This document shows positions 51,419-60,815 of a stretch of DNA of 64,000 nt, in pieces. Location of the stretch: positions 186,001-250,000 of the forward strand of contig CAZBGS010000003.1 of the NCBI GenBank assembly GCA_964491785.1, given 5' to 3'. Source of the stretch: RZZS01 sp964491785. Lineage in GTDB: Bacteria > Pseudomonadota > Alphaproteobacteria > Micavibrionales > Micavibrionaceae. Each line of letters opens with the position of its first letter. Position 1 is the first letter of the stretch. Position numbers and translations under genes: made by a program. The notes under the pieces are model-generated. The model had not been told where the DNA came from, ran no database searches, and saw nothing but the letters and a program-made list of their open reading frames with translations.

Positions 51419-52855
51419 CTATCGCCTTATGTGCAAATTGCTAAGCTCCCGACCGATCCTGCCGAAAACCTCAACGAGATCATCAGGATCGGGAGAGTCG
51501 TAATAATTGCTCTCCTGACTCGCGCAACGCCTGTAATAGCCTTTGGTGGTATTATTGATGCTCGAGGTAAATGTAACTGTATAAATCAATATGTTTTTAT
51601 CTTTCATATTGTTACATGTTTCCTCGAACCTCTGGTTAAGCTGGGCGACCCTGACATTGTGAGCATTGGTATCGCCATAAGCGGAATAGGTGCCGTGCAT
51701 GGTATTGTCGCCATCGGTCATCATGATAACAGCCTTGCGCCAGTCCTCGTTCTCATAGGCGACGCCTTCGGTAAATGGAAATTCAGGTGATATCACCCTC
51801 CATCCCCAGACCATGCCATAGTTTCCAAGCGTATGGCCCGCCGGATAATCCATATCGTCGATCGCTGTGAGCAACACCTGCCGGTTATTGGTGAGCGGAA
51901 CTATGGAAGCTGTAGGACATATGTTGTTCGGATGAGGCTCGTTCGGCTGTTGCTCGTACTGGACGCATTTCTTGCCGGAATATTTTACGCATACCGATTT
52001 GGTATCGCATATCGGCGCGTCCGTTCCAGGATCGCGACACCAGCGATACATGTCCCACGGCCCCTCGAAATCGCTTACGTCATTGCTGTAACCCTCTGTA
52101 AGCACACAGCCCCCCCATTTTAAGGAACGATTATCGCCGCTATAACCCTGAATTTCATAGTCCAGGTTAAGAGGATTATTTACAAAAGGCGTATCATAAC
52201 CACTGCCGTCCGGATTTTCACCAAGCCCGTAAGGCCCGACATTCACCGAAGTGCTGTAAGGCACTATACCGATCTTGATTAATTCCGGGTTCTCGGCACG
52301 GTTAAACAAAGTGTTTATAAACAGGGTCGCCGCCTCCTGCAGCCTTACACTGTTTTTCTTTCCCCCGTAACTGGTCGCCATCGAGCCGGTATAGTCCAGA
52401 ACCAGCACTACCTCCAATCCCTTGACCTCGCGCCTCACCGACGTGTAAGCGGAAACAGCAATCTGATCGATGCCTATGAGCCTGATGAAAGTGGTATGAT
52501 AAACGGCACTTGCAGATACATTGACATCATCGTCAACCAACTCGACTTTCAAATCGTAGGTTACGCCAAGCTTCTCGGGAGGATAATTGGCATAAAAAAA
52601 GTCCTCGACCTTCTGCAATATATCGGCGTCTGCATTAGACGCCGCAGCGGCGGCCAGAGCAGCCGCATCCAGCGCGTGACCAAGCCTTTCCCTGACAAGA
52701 TAGGCATGCGCTATATCGACCGACATCCCCACAGCCCCGATAACCAAAGGCAGCGTGATTGCGAATAAAGGGGCTATCGATGCGGACAGGTCTTTTAAGT
52801 AACGGCCTGCCTTGTCGAAAATGAAATTGATATCAGTATTTTTTATCATATCCAC
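51419..52855 (-). CDS. tadG: TadG-like pilus protein with von Willebrand factor A domain
   Basis: A 478-aa protein with an N-terminal pseudopilin-like membrane helix (about residues 24-50, IAPLFAITLPLVIGAVGMSVD) and a Tad/helicase-like DUF segment with ALDAAALAAAAASNAD. A vWA domain starts near 150 with a MIDAS-type LDYTGSM (Thr in place of the usual first Ser) and continues to IMMTDGDN. Several cysteines lie in an insertion (about 240-310). vWA domains bind proteins through a metal ion, so adhesion is the likely role. It is the last gene of the tadE-tadF-tadG unit. Confidence 0.85.
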   Translation of the reverse strand: MDMIKNTDINFIFDKAGRYLKDLSASIAPLFAITLPLVIGAVGMSVDIAHAYLVRERLGHALDAAALAAAAASNADADILQKVEDFFYANYPPEKLGVTYDLKVELVDDDVNVSASAVYHTTFIRLIGIDQIAVSAYTSVRREVKGLEVVLVLDYTGSMATSYGGKKNSVRLQEAATLFINTLFNRAENPELIKIGIVPYSTSVNVGPYGLGENPDGSGYDTPFVNNPLNLDYEIQGYSGDNRSLKWGGCVLTEGYSNDVSDFEGPWDMYRWCRDPGTDAPICDTKSVCVKYSGKKCVQYEQQPNEPHPNNICPTASIVPLTNNRQVLLTAIDDMDYPAGHTLGNYGMVWGWRVISPEFPFTEGVAYENEDWRKAVIMMTDGDNTMHGTYSAYGDTNAHNVRVAQLNQRFEETCNNMKDKNILIYTVTFTSSINNTTKGYYRRCASQESNYYDSPDPDDLVEVFGRIGRELSNLHIRR

Positions 52856-52867
52856 CTCCCGATGCTG

Positions 52868-53404
52868 TTACGAGCAGGAACCGTTCATCTGAATGACAGA
52901 TGACCTTCGTCCACGCGTAAAAGCCACCTCCTGCATGTTTATATCACTGATAATATGACTGGAAAAATCCGGCGCATAACGGTATTTGACTGTAACCGCC
53001 AGAACGCCCTCGCCGCTCGCCCCGAGTCCGTTAGTACTTGCAAGAACATTCTGGTTCGGGGACATGTTGACAGTATGCCGCCAGCAAACATTGGACTGGC
53101 CATTCTCATCAAAGAAAATGCTGACGATATCCACCCCGTAAGAGCTGGTATCGAAAGGATCGAGCGCAAGCCTTCCCGCCTCGACGGCTTCATTGATTTC
53201 AGACATATTCAATGTCGATTTTCTTGCAACCAGATCGGCAACCACCTGCGATGCCCTGATCGTCTTCTGACTGGCAAGGATGCCATAACCCAGATCCAGC
53301 ATGCCCAGCAACATCAGCAGCAATACAGGAAACAACAACGCTGCCTCAACCGCAGCCACCGCTTCCTTGCCTTCGATATACTGCCGAAACCCTTTCATCT
53401 TCAT
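52868..53404 (-). CDS. tadF: TadF-like pseudopilin
   Basis: A 178-aa pseudopilin. The N-terminus GKEAVAAVEAALLFPVLLLMLLGMLDLGYG is the TadE/TadF helix with Glu at the mature +5-like position (AAVEAAL). The periplasmic part has a cysteine near SNVCWRH and ends in NGSCS. Its ATG overlaps the tadE stop by four bases. Confidence 0.85.
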   Translation of the reverse strand: MKMKGFRQYIEGKEAVAAVEAALLFPVLLLMLLGMLDLGYGILASQKTIRASQVVADLVARKSTLNMSEINEAVEAGRLALDPFDTSSYGVDIVSIFFDENGQSNVCWRHTVNMSPNQNVLASTNGLGASGEGVLAVTVKYRYAPDFSSHIISDINMQEVAFTRGRRSSVIQMNGSCS

Positions 53405-53937
53405 TGCTGATCCACCTCGCAGGGCTCAACCTGGAAAACAGTGGTTGACATGAAGGTCGTCCTGCCATCGTCTCCACCCATAAGACTGGCAAACCACGGG
53501 GTTATCAGGCGATAGCTGTAAACTGCCCGCACCAGCATCACATCGTTAACGCCTCCGGTGCTAAATCCTGAAGGTGTAAAAATGCCGTTCTCATCAAAAA
53601 CAGGCGGATACCCGGCTACATTGATGAAGCTGTTATCCGGCATGGCTATCGCCTCGACCTTCAAATCAGCGTTGCAATTTGGAAGAACAACAGCATGGTC
53701 GCAGAAAGCCCGGACAAAATTTTCTCTTGGATCACCCGTCATGTTCTGTAACTGGCAGGTTCTTATCAGCCTCGACGCAACCCCCGTACCCCCCTCGACC
53801 ATAACCGCCGAAGTAAACATGAGTGACGTCTCGACAATCCCGAGAATCATTAAAATAAATGGGAAAGCTACCAATGCGAACTCGACTGCAGTAGCTCCAT
53901 TAGCTCCAGGTAACCACCTGCTGATATTACTGGACAT
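53401..53937 (-). CDS. tadE: TadE-like pseudopilin
   Basis: A 178-aa pseudopilin with the TadE motif GATAVEFALVAFPFILMILGIVETSL (Glu in AVEFAL). Cysteines lie in RTCQLQN, AFCDHAV, LPNCNAD and near the end (EPCEVD). The ATG at 53937 gives the usual short leader; an in-frame TTG at 53961 has no ribosome binding site. It is the first gene of tadE-tadF-tadG and lies behind two CtrA boxes. Confidence 0.85.
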   Translation of the reverse strand: MSSNISRWLPGANGATAVEFALVAFPFILMILGIVETSLMFTSAVMVEGGTGVASRLIRTCQLQNMTGDPRENFVRAFCDHAVVLPNCNADLKVEAIAMPDNSFINVAGYPPVFDENGIFTPSGFSTGGVNDVMLVRAVYSYRLITPWFASLMGGDDGRTTFMSTTVFQVEPCEVDQQ

Positions 53938-54010
53938 AGCTTTTTTTATTATATTCCCCAAATTTAGCCCGAAAACACTCTGCAGCCACGGGCCGGGCCT
54001 TATTATTCAT

Positions 54011-54070
54011 ATCCTAGTTTAACTCACTTAAAGACTTGTTAAATATCAATAGCATTTAATATTGATTTAA
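54011..54070 (-). promoter_or_regulatory. double CtrA box upstream of tadE
   Basis: Two perfect boxes: TTAA-AGACTTG-TTAA (54028-54042) and TTAA-TATTGAT-TTAA followed by CC (54056-54070), with starts 28 bases apart. On the minus strand TAGGAT (54011-54016) follows the proximal box by 11 bases as a -10-like element. The start codon of tadE at 53937 is about 70 bases downstream. Confidence 0.68.
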
Positions 54071-54076
54071 CCTGTA

Positions 54077-54616
54077 CTATTCCTCCCTGCCGCTTTCTTC
54101 GTTCTCCGCGCTACCGCCTGCGGCTTCGAATTGCCTTTCCAGCGGAAACCCGTCCTCGCCCAGCTTTATGGTTCCAGTGACTTCCGGCCCCCATCTACGC
54201 ACCAGATCCTGATGCTGCCTGTCGATATCCTCCAGTCTGGATTTGGCCTTTTCCGTCATGAAAATCACCACCATTCCTGTCATCGACCATTCGATCATAT
54301 AGCCAACAGCCGCGGCGAAATACATGACCATTAGGGTTAAAGGCCTTCCAATAATCTCCATGGTTCCCGCCACAGAATGAGTGCCAGTCCACAATTGCAG
54401 AACAAAAGGAGTGCACCCAGCAAGGTTCATCGCCCCCACCGTAAGCCCCATCATTCTTTCCTTGGATCTGTCCACGAAAGAAGCTACGATAGTCGGCAGC
54501 ATACCTATCGTCAGCATGATCGTAGTCGGAACGAATACGACCGCTGTAATAAAGAGGAACAGAAGAAACACCTGCTCCTTCCAACTCATCTTTTTGCGCT
54601 TTTTTGCCTTGCCCAT
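54077..54616 (-). CDS. hypothetical membrane protein upstream of tadE, 179 aa
   Basis: No family recognised. A very basic start (MGKAKKRKKMSWKEQ) is followed by about four hydrophobic segments (near residues 16-42, 50-75, 80-100 and 105-125) and a cytoplasmic C-terminal tail with a coiled-coil-like stretch (TEKAKSRLEDIDRQHQDLV). The ATG at 54616 lies one base after the pseudokinase stop, so the two are one operon. It ends just before the tadE promoter. Context suggests a role with the Tad pilus or with the pseudokinase. Confidence 0.6.
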   Translation of the reverse strand: MGKAKKRKKMSWKEQVFLLFLFITAVVFVPTTIMLTIGMLPTIVASFVDRSKERMMGLTVGAMNLAGCTPFVLQLWTGTHSVAGTMEIIGRPLTLMVMYFAAAVGYMIEWSMTGMVVIFMTEKAKSRLEDIDRQHQDLVRRWGPEVTGTIKLGEDGFPLERQFEAAGGSAENEESGREE

Positions 54617-54617
54617 C

Positions 54618-56762
54618 CTAGCTTCCCGAGAAAGCAACTATTGTAAAAAGAAGAATTACTACACCGGCAAGAAGCCCGGAAACCATCGCGGCGACCTGCC
54701 TCCCGGTACTCTTGCCGAAATCTCCCTCCTGCTTCATTTGTTTTTCCAGATTGGTTTTCTCTGTTTTTAGTTCATGATAATCGAACATCGCTTTGCGGAA
54801 ATTTCGAAAATCTTTTTTCAGATTTTCTTCATTATCCAGTATTGCCCTAATCTTATTTATATCTCCCAACTCTTTGAGCTCATTAACCTTATTTTTCATA
54901 CTATCCCGGAAATCCCGGTCGTGATAACGCTCATAAACCGGATCAAGCATTTCGGCTATAGCCTTTGTTATTGCCGGAAATTTTTCCATCCTGGAACGAT
55001 TCTGAATCGTCGCGAGAGTTCTCAGTGTTCCTATGATTTGCTGATGTCTTTCCTTTGAATTGATCTCGATAAGAAAAGGGTCGATCATATTGCGATCCTT
55101 AACTGAAACGAATGCAACAATATGACGATCCAGAAAATTTAAAGGCGCCCTGCCTTTCGCGCACAAGTCTTCAAGGGCATACATCAAATCTTCAGGATTT
55201 CTGACATAATATCCCTTCAGCTTCTCGCTGAGACAAGGACATTCAGGGCTAAGGATATAAACGCATCGCTCAATTCCGTATCCGATATTCTTTTGTCTGA
55301 CGAATGCGCGGCAGCTCTCGAAACGCCCTATTAGCGCATTTGAATCAATCTTCGTGGTCTTTTGAAACTCCAGCCAGAAAAGTATCGCCTGATCCGTCGT
55401 AAGATCGACAAAAGGCTGTAAATCCTTTTTAAAAATAATAGATTGAACCAGTGCCTGCCCGATCCCTTCCGGCCTCATGCTAAGCCCCCTGATCCGTATC
55501 GGCGCTTCATGATCCAGAATTATTGATATGCGGCAAAGCAGCCTGTCTTTATAAACTGGCCCTCTTCCAGATTCCTCGGCAGATTTCAATGCCCTGCCGA
55601 TCAATTCGTCGGCATCCTTGATTTCAAGCGAACGTTCCAGCCATTGCTCAAGCGTCCCATCCTCCACCATCTGGGCAGCTTCCGGTACGTTATCCTGAAG
55701 TTCCATTGCCAGTACACTGGGGCGCAGGTATCGTTTGTTGTTAAAGGTCAAAGGACGGGCAGCCTTGATTTTTTTGGTAAGCTGCTTTGGGCTGAGCCTT
55801 TGTCCGTCAAGCCACGCCTCGATTTCCTCAAACGTCCAGCGTTGCAGCGGATCGTCATACAACAATCCGCGAAGCAACTCCAGAACAGGGCCTGTCAACC
55901 GGTCTTTGCCCACAAGCGATACGTAACTGCCATTCTCGATCTTGAGCTTTATGATTTCACGATCGCTCATGCCTTCAAGTGGATCAAACGAACGCAGCAA
56001 CACGGCAAGAGTAACACCAAGAGCGTACATGTCGTCGGCCCTCGACCCCAGCCCTTTGGAATTTGCATCCGCCATCGCCCTCTCGACAGGCTCGTATATG
56101 CAGGGCTGCAACAAGGAAGGCGGCGTGGAAAGACAGTCTCCGAGAATTATTTTTTCATAGGTGGACGAAATGGAGAAAATATTGTCCGCCCTTATGTTTC
56201 CGTGAACAAAGTCCTTGTCACGAAAATCTCGCAAAACAGAAACCAGCTGTTTCAGAATATTGCCCAGAACGATTTCCTGCCTAAGCCCCATCGCCTGCTT
56301 TTCGTTTTTGGGCAGAATGGGTTTTCCAGGAATATTCTCGTAAATGAAAACATAACGCTGTTCGTTCGTAGGCAGCCAGTCAACCACCCCCGAATGAACC
56401 AGTTTGGCAATATTGGAATTCGAAAAATTGGAAAAAATCTGAACTGCACTGATTCTGGGCACCAGATGGAATTCGCCAAGCAAGGCGATATAAGTGCCGC
56501 TATACTTGCCCTTGCCGACAACTTCATAAGCCTTTACCGGCCCCGCATCCAGATGTGGCAACCGTCGGTCGGCCTTGATTTCCAGCATTTCGCCAAAAGG
56601 AACGGAACCGACTTTTTTTTCCGCCTCGGTAGCCGCATCCTTGATCTCTTGCTTCTGTGCAGGCTTGGGCGCCTCGGCTTCCTTGATGTCCTTACCCTCA
56701 GCCGGAGCTAACTCTTGCTGCGAAACTGTTTCGGCTTCCTCGGTTGTCTCGGTATCAGTCAT
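54618..56762 (-). CDS. membrane-anchored protein kinase-like (probable pseudokinase) protein
   Basis: A 714-aa protein: an acidic/Lys disordered start (about 1-60), a kinase-like domain (about 65-330), a long helical region, a coiled coil near 650-690 and one C-terminal membrane helix (SGLLAGVVILLFTIVAF). In the kinase domain the catalytic loop reads FVHGNIRADNIF where HRDLKPENIL is expected, and the metal-binding DFG is replaced by LGDC. The essential catalytic Asp is therefore missing. ADDMYALGVTLAVLL and LLYDDPLQRWTFEEI keep the C-lobe features. The ATG at 56762 is preferred over an upstream reading. It lies before the tad locus on the same strand. Confidence 0.7.
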   Translation of the reverse strand: MTDTETTEEAETVSQQELAPAEGKDIKEAEAPKPAQKQEIKDAATEAEKKVGSVPFGEMLEIKADRRLPHLDAGPVKAYEVVGKGKYSGTYIALLGEFHLVPRISAVQIFSNFSNSNIAKLVHSGVVDWLPTNEQRYVFIYENIPGKPILPKNEKQAMGLRQEIVLGNILKQLVSVLRDFRDKDFVHGNIRADNIFSISSTYEKIILGDCLSTPPSLLQPCIYEPVERAMADANSKGLGSRADDMYALGVTLAVLLRSFDPLEGMSDREIIKLKIENGSYVSLVGKDRLTGPVLELLRGLLYDDPLQRWTFEEIEAWLDGQRLSPKQLTKKIKAARPLTFNNKRYLRPSVLAMELQDNVPEAAQMVEDGTLEQWLERSLEIKDADELIGRALKSAEESGRGPVYKDRLLCRISIILDHEAPIRIRGLSMRPEGIGQALVQSIIFKKDLQPFVDLTTDQAILFWLEFQKTTKIDSNALIGRFESCRAFVRQKNIGYGIERCVYILSPECPCLSEKLKGYYVRNPEDLMYALEDLCAKGRAPLNFLDRHIVAFVSVKDRNMIDPFLIEINSKERHQQIIGTLRTLATIQNRSRMEKFPAITKAIAEMLDPVYERYHDRDFRDSMKNKVNELKELGDINKIRAILDNEENLKKDFRNFRKAMFDYHELKTEKTNLEKQMKQEGDFGKSTGRQVAAMVSGLLAGVVILLFTIVAFSGS

Positions 56763-56826
56763 CAATTTACTCGAAATCAAATAATAGCGGGGGCAGGAAA
56801 TACGGGATCGAAAACAGAAATGAACC

Positions 56827-56850
56827 AAGCGGGCAAAGTATTGCCCGCTT
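56827..56850 (-). terminator. ten-pair stem-loop after purA
   Basis: AAGCGGGCAA, loop of four, TTGCCCGCTT: a perfect stem in the 120-base gap between the purA stop and the pseudokinase start. The T-run after it on the minus strand is weak (TTCATTTCTG), so it may only partly stop purA transcription. Confidence 0.5.
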
Positions 56851-56882
56851 TGATGATAATACCGAAATTAAGAAAAGTAAAA

Positions 56883-58175
56883 TCAGCTGTAAAAAGGATC
56901 GTGCATTAAAATCGTGTCTTCCCTCTCCGGACTGGTTGAAAGAAGCGCGACAGGAGCCTCTATAAGTTCCTCGATCATTCTTATGTATTTAACCGCCGCC
57001 GCCGGAAGATCCGACCACGAACGCGCGCCGCGTGTGCTTTCGCTCCATCCCGGAACGCTCTCATAGATCGGTTTTACTTCCTGCTGGTATACCGGCGAGG
57101 CCGGGAAATTATCGATCCTCGAACCGTTCAGTTCGTAACCGGTGCAAATCCTGAGCTCTTCAAAACCGTCGAGAACGTCAAGCTTGGTAAGCGCTATCCC
57201 GTTGATGCCGCCGATCTTCACCGCCTGGCGCACCATGACAGCGTCGAACCACCCGCATCTGCGCTTGCGCCCGGTGGTGGTTCCGAATTCATGCCCGCGC
57301 TCGCCAATCAACTCGCCGGTCTCGTTGACAAGCTCTGTCGGAAAAGGCCCCGACCCGACCCGCGTCGTATAGGCTTTGGCGATGCCTAGTATGTAATTCA
57401 CAGCCCCCGGCCCGATGCCCGACCCCGACGAAGCCGCAGCAGAAACCGTGTTCGATGAGGTTACATACGGATACGTGCCATGGTCGACATCCAGCATAAT
57501 CCCTTGCGCCCCTTCAAAAAGGATTTTTCTCCCCTCCTTGCGCGCCTCTTCCAGCCGCTGCCAGACCACGCCTGCATAAGGCACGACCTCCGCTGCGATC
57601 GCCATCAGACTTTCCAGCAACTCCCCTGTCTGAAGCGGCTCCTCGCCCAGACCTTTGAGCAATGCGTTATGATGCAGCATCATCGCTTCCAGCTTTTCCT
57701 GCACCAGATCCTTATGGCGAAGGTCGCACACACGAAGGCCGCGTCTGGCCACCTTGTCTTCATAGGCGGGCCCGATGCCCCGCCCTGTCGTTCCGATAGG
57801 GGTTTTCCCCCTCGCCTTCTCCAGCGCCTTGTCCAGCGCCTGATGCACCGGCAGAATCAGGTTCGCGTTTTCGGCAAGCACCAGATTCCGGGGGCTGATC
57901 TCAACGCCCTTTTCCCTTACAACATTGATCTCTTTCATTAAAGCCCAGGGATCAACCACCACCCCGTTGCCGATAACCGAAAGCTTGCCTTTCCTGACAA
58001 TCCCCGAAGGCAGCAGGTGCAGCTTGTACTCCGTGCCGTCGATCACCAGAGTGTGACCGGCGTTATGCCCTCCCTGAAAGCGAACCACGACATCCGCCCG
58101 GCTGGAGAGCCAGTCGACGATCTTCCCTTTACCTTCGTCGCCCCATTGAGCACCGATTACCGCTACGTTAGCCAT
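56883..58175 (-). CDS. purA: adenylosuccinate synthetase
   Basis: A 430-aa GTP-dependent enzyme of AMP synthesis: IMP plus aspartate gives adenylosuccinate. The N-terminal P-loop is QWGDEGKGKIVDWLS, followed by GHNAGHT, TTGRGIGPAYEDK, and the GTP-binding end KLDVLDGFEEL. The ATG at 58175 gives the normal start MANVAVIGAQWG and has GGGGGGA upstream; a start at 58199 adds eight residues. It overlaps hisZ by eight bases. Confidence 0.97.
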   Translation of the reverse strand: MANVAVIGAQWGDEGKGKIVDWLSSRADVVVRFQGGHNAGHTLVIDGTEYKLHLLPSGIVRKGKLSVIGNGVVVDPWALMKEINVVREKGVEISPRNLVLAENANLILPVHQALDKALEKARGKTPIGTTGRGIGPAYEDKVARRGLRVCDLRHKDLVQEKLEAMMLHHNALLKGLGEEPLQTGELLESLMAIAAEVVPYAGVVWQRLEEARKEGRKILFEGAQGIMLDVDHGTYPYVTSSNTVSAAASSGSGIGPGAVNYILGIAKAYTTRVGSGPFPTELVNETGELIGERGHEFGTTTGRKRRCGWFDAVMVRQAVKIGGINGIALTKLDVLDGFEELRICTGYELNGSRIDNFPASPVYQQEVKPIYESVPGWSESTRGARSWSDLPAAAVKYIRMIEELIEAPVALLSTSPEREDTILMHDPFYS

Positions 58176-59292
58176 TTGTCCCCCCGGTTTGGTCGTCACT
58201 GAATTTGCGCACTACTATTCTCCCGCCGGATTGCAGCTCGGAAATCTTCGCCCAGTCCTCTACGGCAGGAACTTCCCGCTTTTCAGGCTGCCTGCGTCGA
58301 GGCAGCACCCTTCGCATCGTATCCATATAGAAAGTAAAACCGGCCGCGGTCTCTGTTTTACGACCGTCCTTGTTGCCGCCGCCGTTGATATCGTAACGCC
58401 CTCCCCTGCCAAGCTCTCCTCTCGCCCCCCTAGCGAACAGGGTAAAGGCGAAGCCGGTATGATAGCCGAAGCCCCGCCGCTCGACAGGATCGATGGTGAT
58501 ATTCACTTCTGTTAACTCCAGTTCCCTGATCGCTCTCTCAACCCCTTCGGCAATAAGTGTAAGCGCCCTGACATATGACAGGGCGGCATCGGGAAGCCTG
58601 ATACCGTTTAATTTCCTCATGGCGTCGCCCGCCGGGCCCATGCAGCCTGTAAGCTCTTCAAGAAGCAGTGCCGCCTCGCCTCCACGGCTGCGAATCGAGT
58701 CGCGGTCGCGGCGCTCCAGCGCTTCGTCAAGAACCTCCCGGTCTGCCGCATCCGTCCGGCACGCGGCGTAAATCACATTAACCAGCGGCGGCAGGGCCAG
58801 ATCAATCGTAACCTTGCCGATTCCGAGATCTTTCAGCGCAATCAGCGACAACACCGCAACCTCTATATCCGCCTCGATATTGTGGGCGCCGATAAGCTCG
58901 CATCCAACCTTGACGAATTCCCGCTCCGGCCTGATCTGCGTACCCTTGATGCGCAGTACTTCCCCGGCATATGCAAGCCTCAGAGGCCTCGGCTCATGCC
59001 CCAGTCGGGTGGCCGCTATCCTCGCGATCTGTGCCGTAGTATCGGAGCGCAAGGCCATCATTTTCTGCGACACCGGATCCATCAGCCTGAACGTCTCGCC
59101 AGCCACCACCTGACCCGGCCCGGGAGCGAAAAGGCTTTCCTCGAACTCGGCCAGCGGCGGCTTGACTCTCTCGTAACCGAAGGATTCAAATCTTTTTATG
59201 ATTGTTTGTACGGCTTCGGCCTCTCTTGCCGCCTCCGGCGGCAGAAGGTCGATCAGCCCACTGGGGAGCAAAGCCTGATTTTTCTTTTCCAT
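58168..59292 (-). CDS. hisZ: ATP phosphoribosyltransferase regulatory subunit
   Basis: A 374-aa class II aminoacyl-tRNA synthetase-like protein without tRNA ligase activity, which activates the short form of HisG in histidine synthesis. Segments: LIDLLPPEAAREAEAVQTI, MALRSDTTAQIARIAATRL, and RFDINGGG-like ELGRGGRYDINGGG. The HisRS anticodon domain is absent, as usual for HisZ. No hisG is in this window. The hisZ-purA pair is common in alphaproteobacteria. Confidence 0.93.
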   Translation of the reverse strand: MEKKNQALLPSGLIDLLPPEAAREAEAVQTIIKRFESFGYERVKPPLAEFEESLFAPGPGQVVAGETFRLMDPVSQKMMALRSDTTAQIARIAATRLGHEPRPLRLAYAGEVLRIKGTQIRPEREFVKVGCELIGAHNIEADIEVAVLSLIALKDLGIGKVTIDLALPPLVNVIYAACRTDAADREVLDEALERRDRDSIRSRGGEAALLLEELTGCMGPAGDAMRKLNGIRLPDAALSYVRALTLIAEGVERAIRELELTEVNITIDPVERRGFGYHTGFAFTLFARGARGELGRGGRYDINGGGNKDGRKTETAAGFTFYMDTMRRVLPRRRQPEKREVPAVEDWAKISELQSGGRIVVRKFSDDQTGGTNG

Positions 59293-59365
59293 GACGGGAC
59301 TAACTCTTGCCTGTAAACGCAGGCATTATCAAGTAAAACCTGCAACAGGTTAATATTGTTGGAAG

Positions 59366-60721
59366 TCAGGCAGCCGATTTTTCTATCGCCTCGCAAACGT
59401 CGTGAACCACCCGCCTGACAAGTTCTTTATCGTCGCCCTCCGCCATCACCCTGATGACCGGCTCGGTTCCCGAAGCCCTGACCAGCAGTCTTCCGTTCCC
59501 GCCAAGTTCCTTCTCGGCCATTTCTATGCTTTTCTTCACGCTCGCTTCTTCAAGCGGCCTGCCCTTTGCGAAGCGGACATTTTTTAACAACTGCGGCATG
59601 GGAGTGAACAAATTTAAAGCCTTGCTGGCTCCCCCGCCTTTTTCCTTGAGTATGCCGAGTACCTGTATCGCCGCGAGCAGCCCGTCGCCGGTGGTTCCGT
59701 AATCCGACATTATGATATGCCCCGACTGCTCGCCGCCGAGCGTAAATCCCCCTTCGCGCATCCTTTCAACCACATAGCGGTCGCCCACCGGAGTTCTGAT
59801 GACTTTAATCCCCTCGCCCTGAAGAAACCTCTCCAGACCAAGATTTGACATTACCGTAGCCACAAGCGCATCGCCGAAAAGCATATCCCGCTTTTTAAAG
59901 GATAGTGCCAGTAGCGCCATAAGCTGGTCGCCATCTATTCGATTACCCGTCTCGTCGACCATGATAAGCCGGTCGGCATCTCCATCCAGGGCAATCCCGA
60001 CATCCGCGCCTTGCTCGACCACGGCTTCCTGAAGCATGCAGGTATCAGTGGCTCCGCATCCGTCATTGATGTTGCGCCCGTTCGGTGAAACGCCTATCGG
60101 AACCACTTCGGCCTCAAGCTCCCACAGAATTGCGGGCGCAACCTTGTAAGAGGCTCCGTTCGCACAATCAACCACGATCTTCAGCCCTTCCAGAGACTGG
60201 TTTCTGGGCAGGCTTCTCTTTATATATTCGATATACCTCCCGCTCGCGTCATCAAGTCTGCTGGCACGACCGAGATCGGCCGGAAGCGGCAGATTACCGG
60301 CAAGGTCGCCGTCGATTTTTTTCTCAATAACTTCCTCGACCTCGTCGGGAAGCTTGTACCCGTCCGGGCCGAACAATTTTATTCCATTGTCCTGAAAAGG
60401 ATTGTGCGAGGCTGAAATCATCACTCCGACATCTGCCCGCATCGAACGTGTGAGGATTGCTATCGCCGGTGTTGGTATCGGCCCGACCAGCACAACATCC
60501 ATACCCATCGACACGAAACCGGATGCCATGGCCTGTTCGATCATGTAACACGAAAGCCTCGTATCCTTGCCGATCACAGCCCGGTTCTGATGATTGCCGT
60601 TATTATCCCGCTTGAGAACCAGCGCCGTTGCCATGGCTGCCTTCAAAGCCATCTCGGCTGTCATTGGAAAAGTATTGGCCTGTCCGCGTATGCCATCGGT
60701 TCCGAAATATTTACGTGCCAT
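59366..60721 (-). CDS. glmM: phosphoglucosamine mutase
   Basis: A 451-aa enzyme that converts glucosamine-6-phosphate to glucosamine-1-phosphate for peptidoglycan and LPS. The N-terminus is MARKYFGTDGIRGQAN, the phospho-Ser is in GVMISASHNPFQDNGIK, the metal-binding loop is DGDADR, and the sugar loop is GGEQSGH. The phosphate-binding end is RASGTEPVIRVM. The ATG at 60721 gives the standard start. A short inverted repeat with a weak T-run lies just after the stop (about 59331-59351). Confidence 0.97.
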   Translation of the reverse strand: MARKYFGTDGIRGQANTFPMTAEMALKAAMATALVLKRDNNGNHQNRAVIGKDTRLSCYMIEQAMASGFVSMGMDVVLVGPIPTPAIAILTRSMRADVGVMISASHNPFQDNGIKLFGPDGYKLPDEVEEVIEKKIDGDLAGNLPLPADLGRASRLDDASGRYIEYIKRSLPRNQSLEGLKIVVDCANGASYKVAPAILWELEAEVVPIGVSPNGRNINDGCGATDTCMLQEAVVEQGADVGIALDGDADRLIMVDETGNRIDGDQLMALLALSFKKRDMLFGDALVATVMSNLGLERFLQGEGIKVIRTPVGDRYVVERMREGGFTLGGEQSGHIIMSDYGTTGDGLLAAIQVLGILKEKGGGASKALNLFTPMPQLLKNVRFAKGRPLEEASVKKSIEMAEKELGGNGRLLVRASGTEPVIRVMAEGDDKELVRRVVHDVCEAIEKSAA

Positions 60722-60748
60722 GGGAAATCCCGTCCCCTTCAAAGTTCC

Positions 60749-60769
60749 CCCTCTCCCGCAGGGAGAGGG
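60749..60769. terminator. nine-pair stem-loop between ftsH and glmM
   Basis: CCCTCTCCC, loop GCA, GGGAGAGGG. It resembles a small palindrome common in proteobacterial gene gaps. A T-run exists only on the plus side (TTTGTTG), so any effect on the ftsH message would be partial. Confidence 0.45.
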
Positions 60770-60815
60770 TTTGTTGTCAGCGAATTATATAGCATTGAAC
60801 GATCAGGTTTAACTA

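Noticed and set aside
55644..56711. 355-codon plus-strand frame
   Set aside because: It is antisense to the pseudokinase gene, has no recognisable domain and no ribosome binding site.
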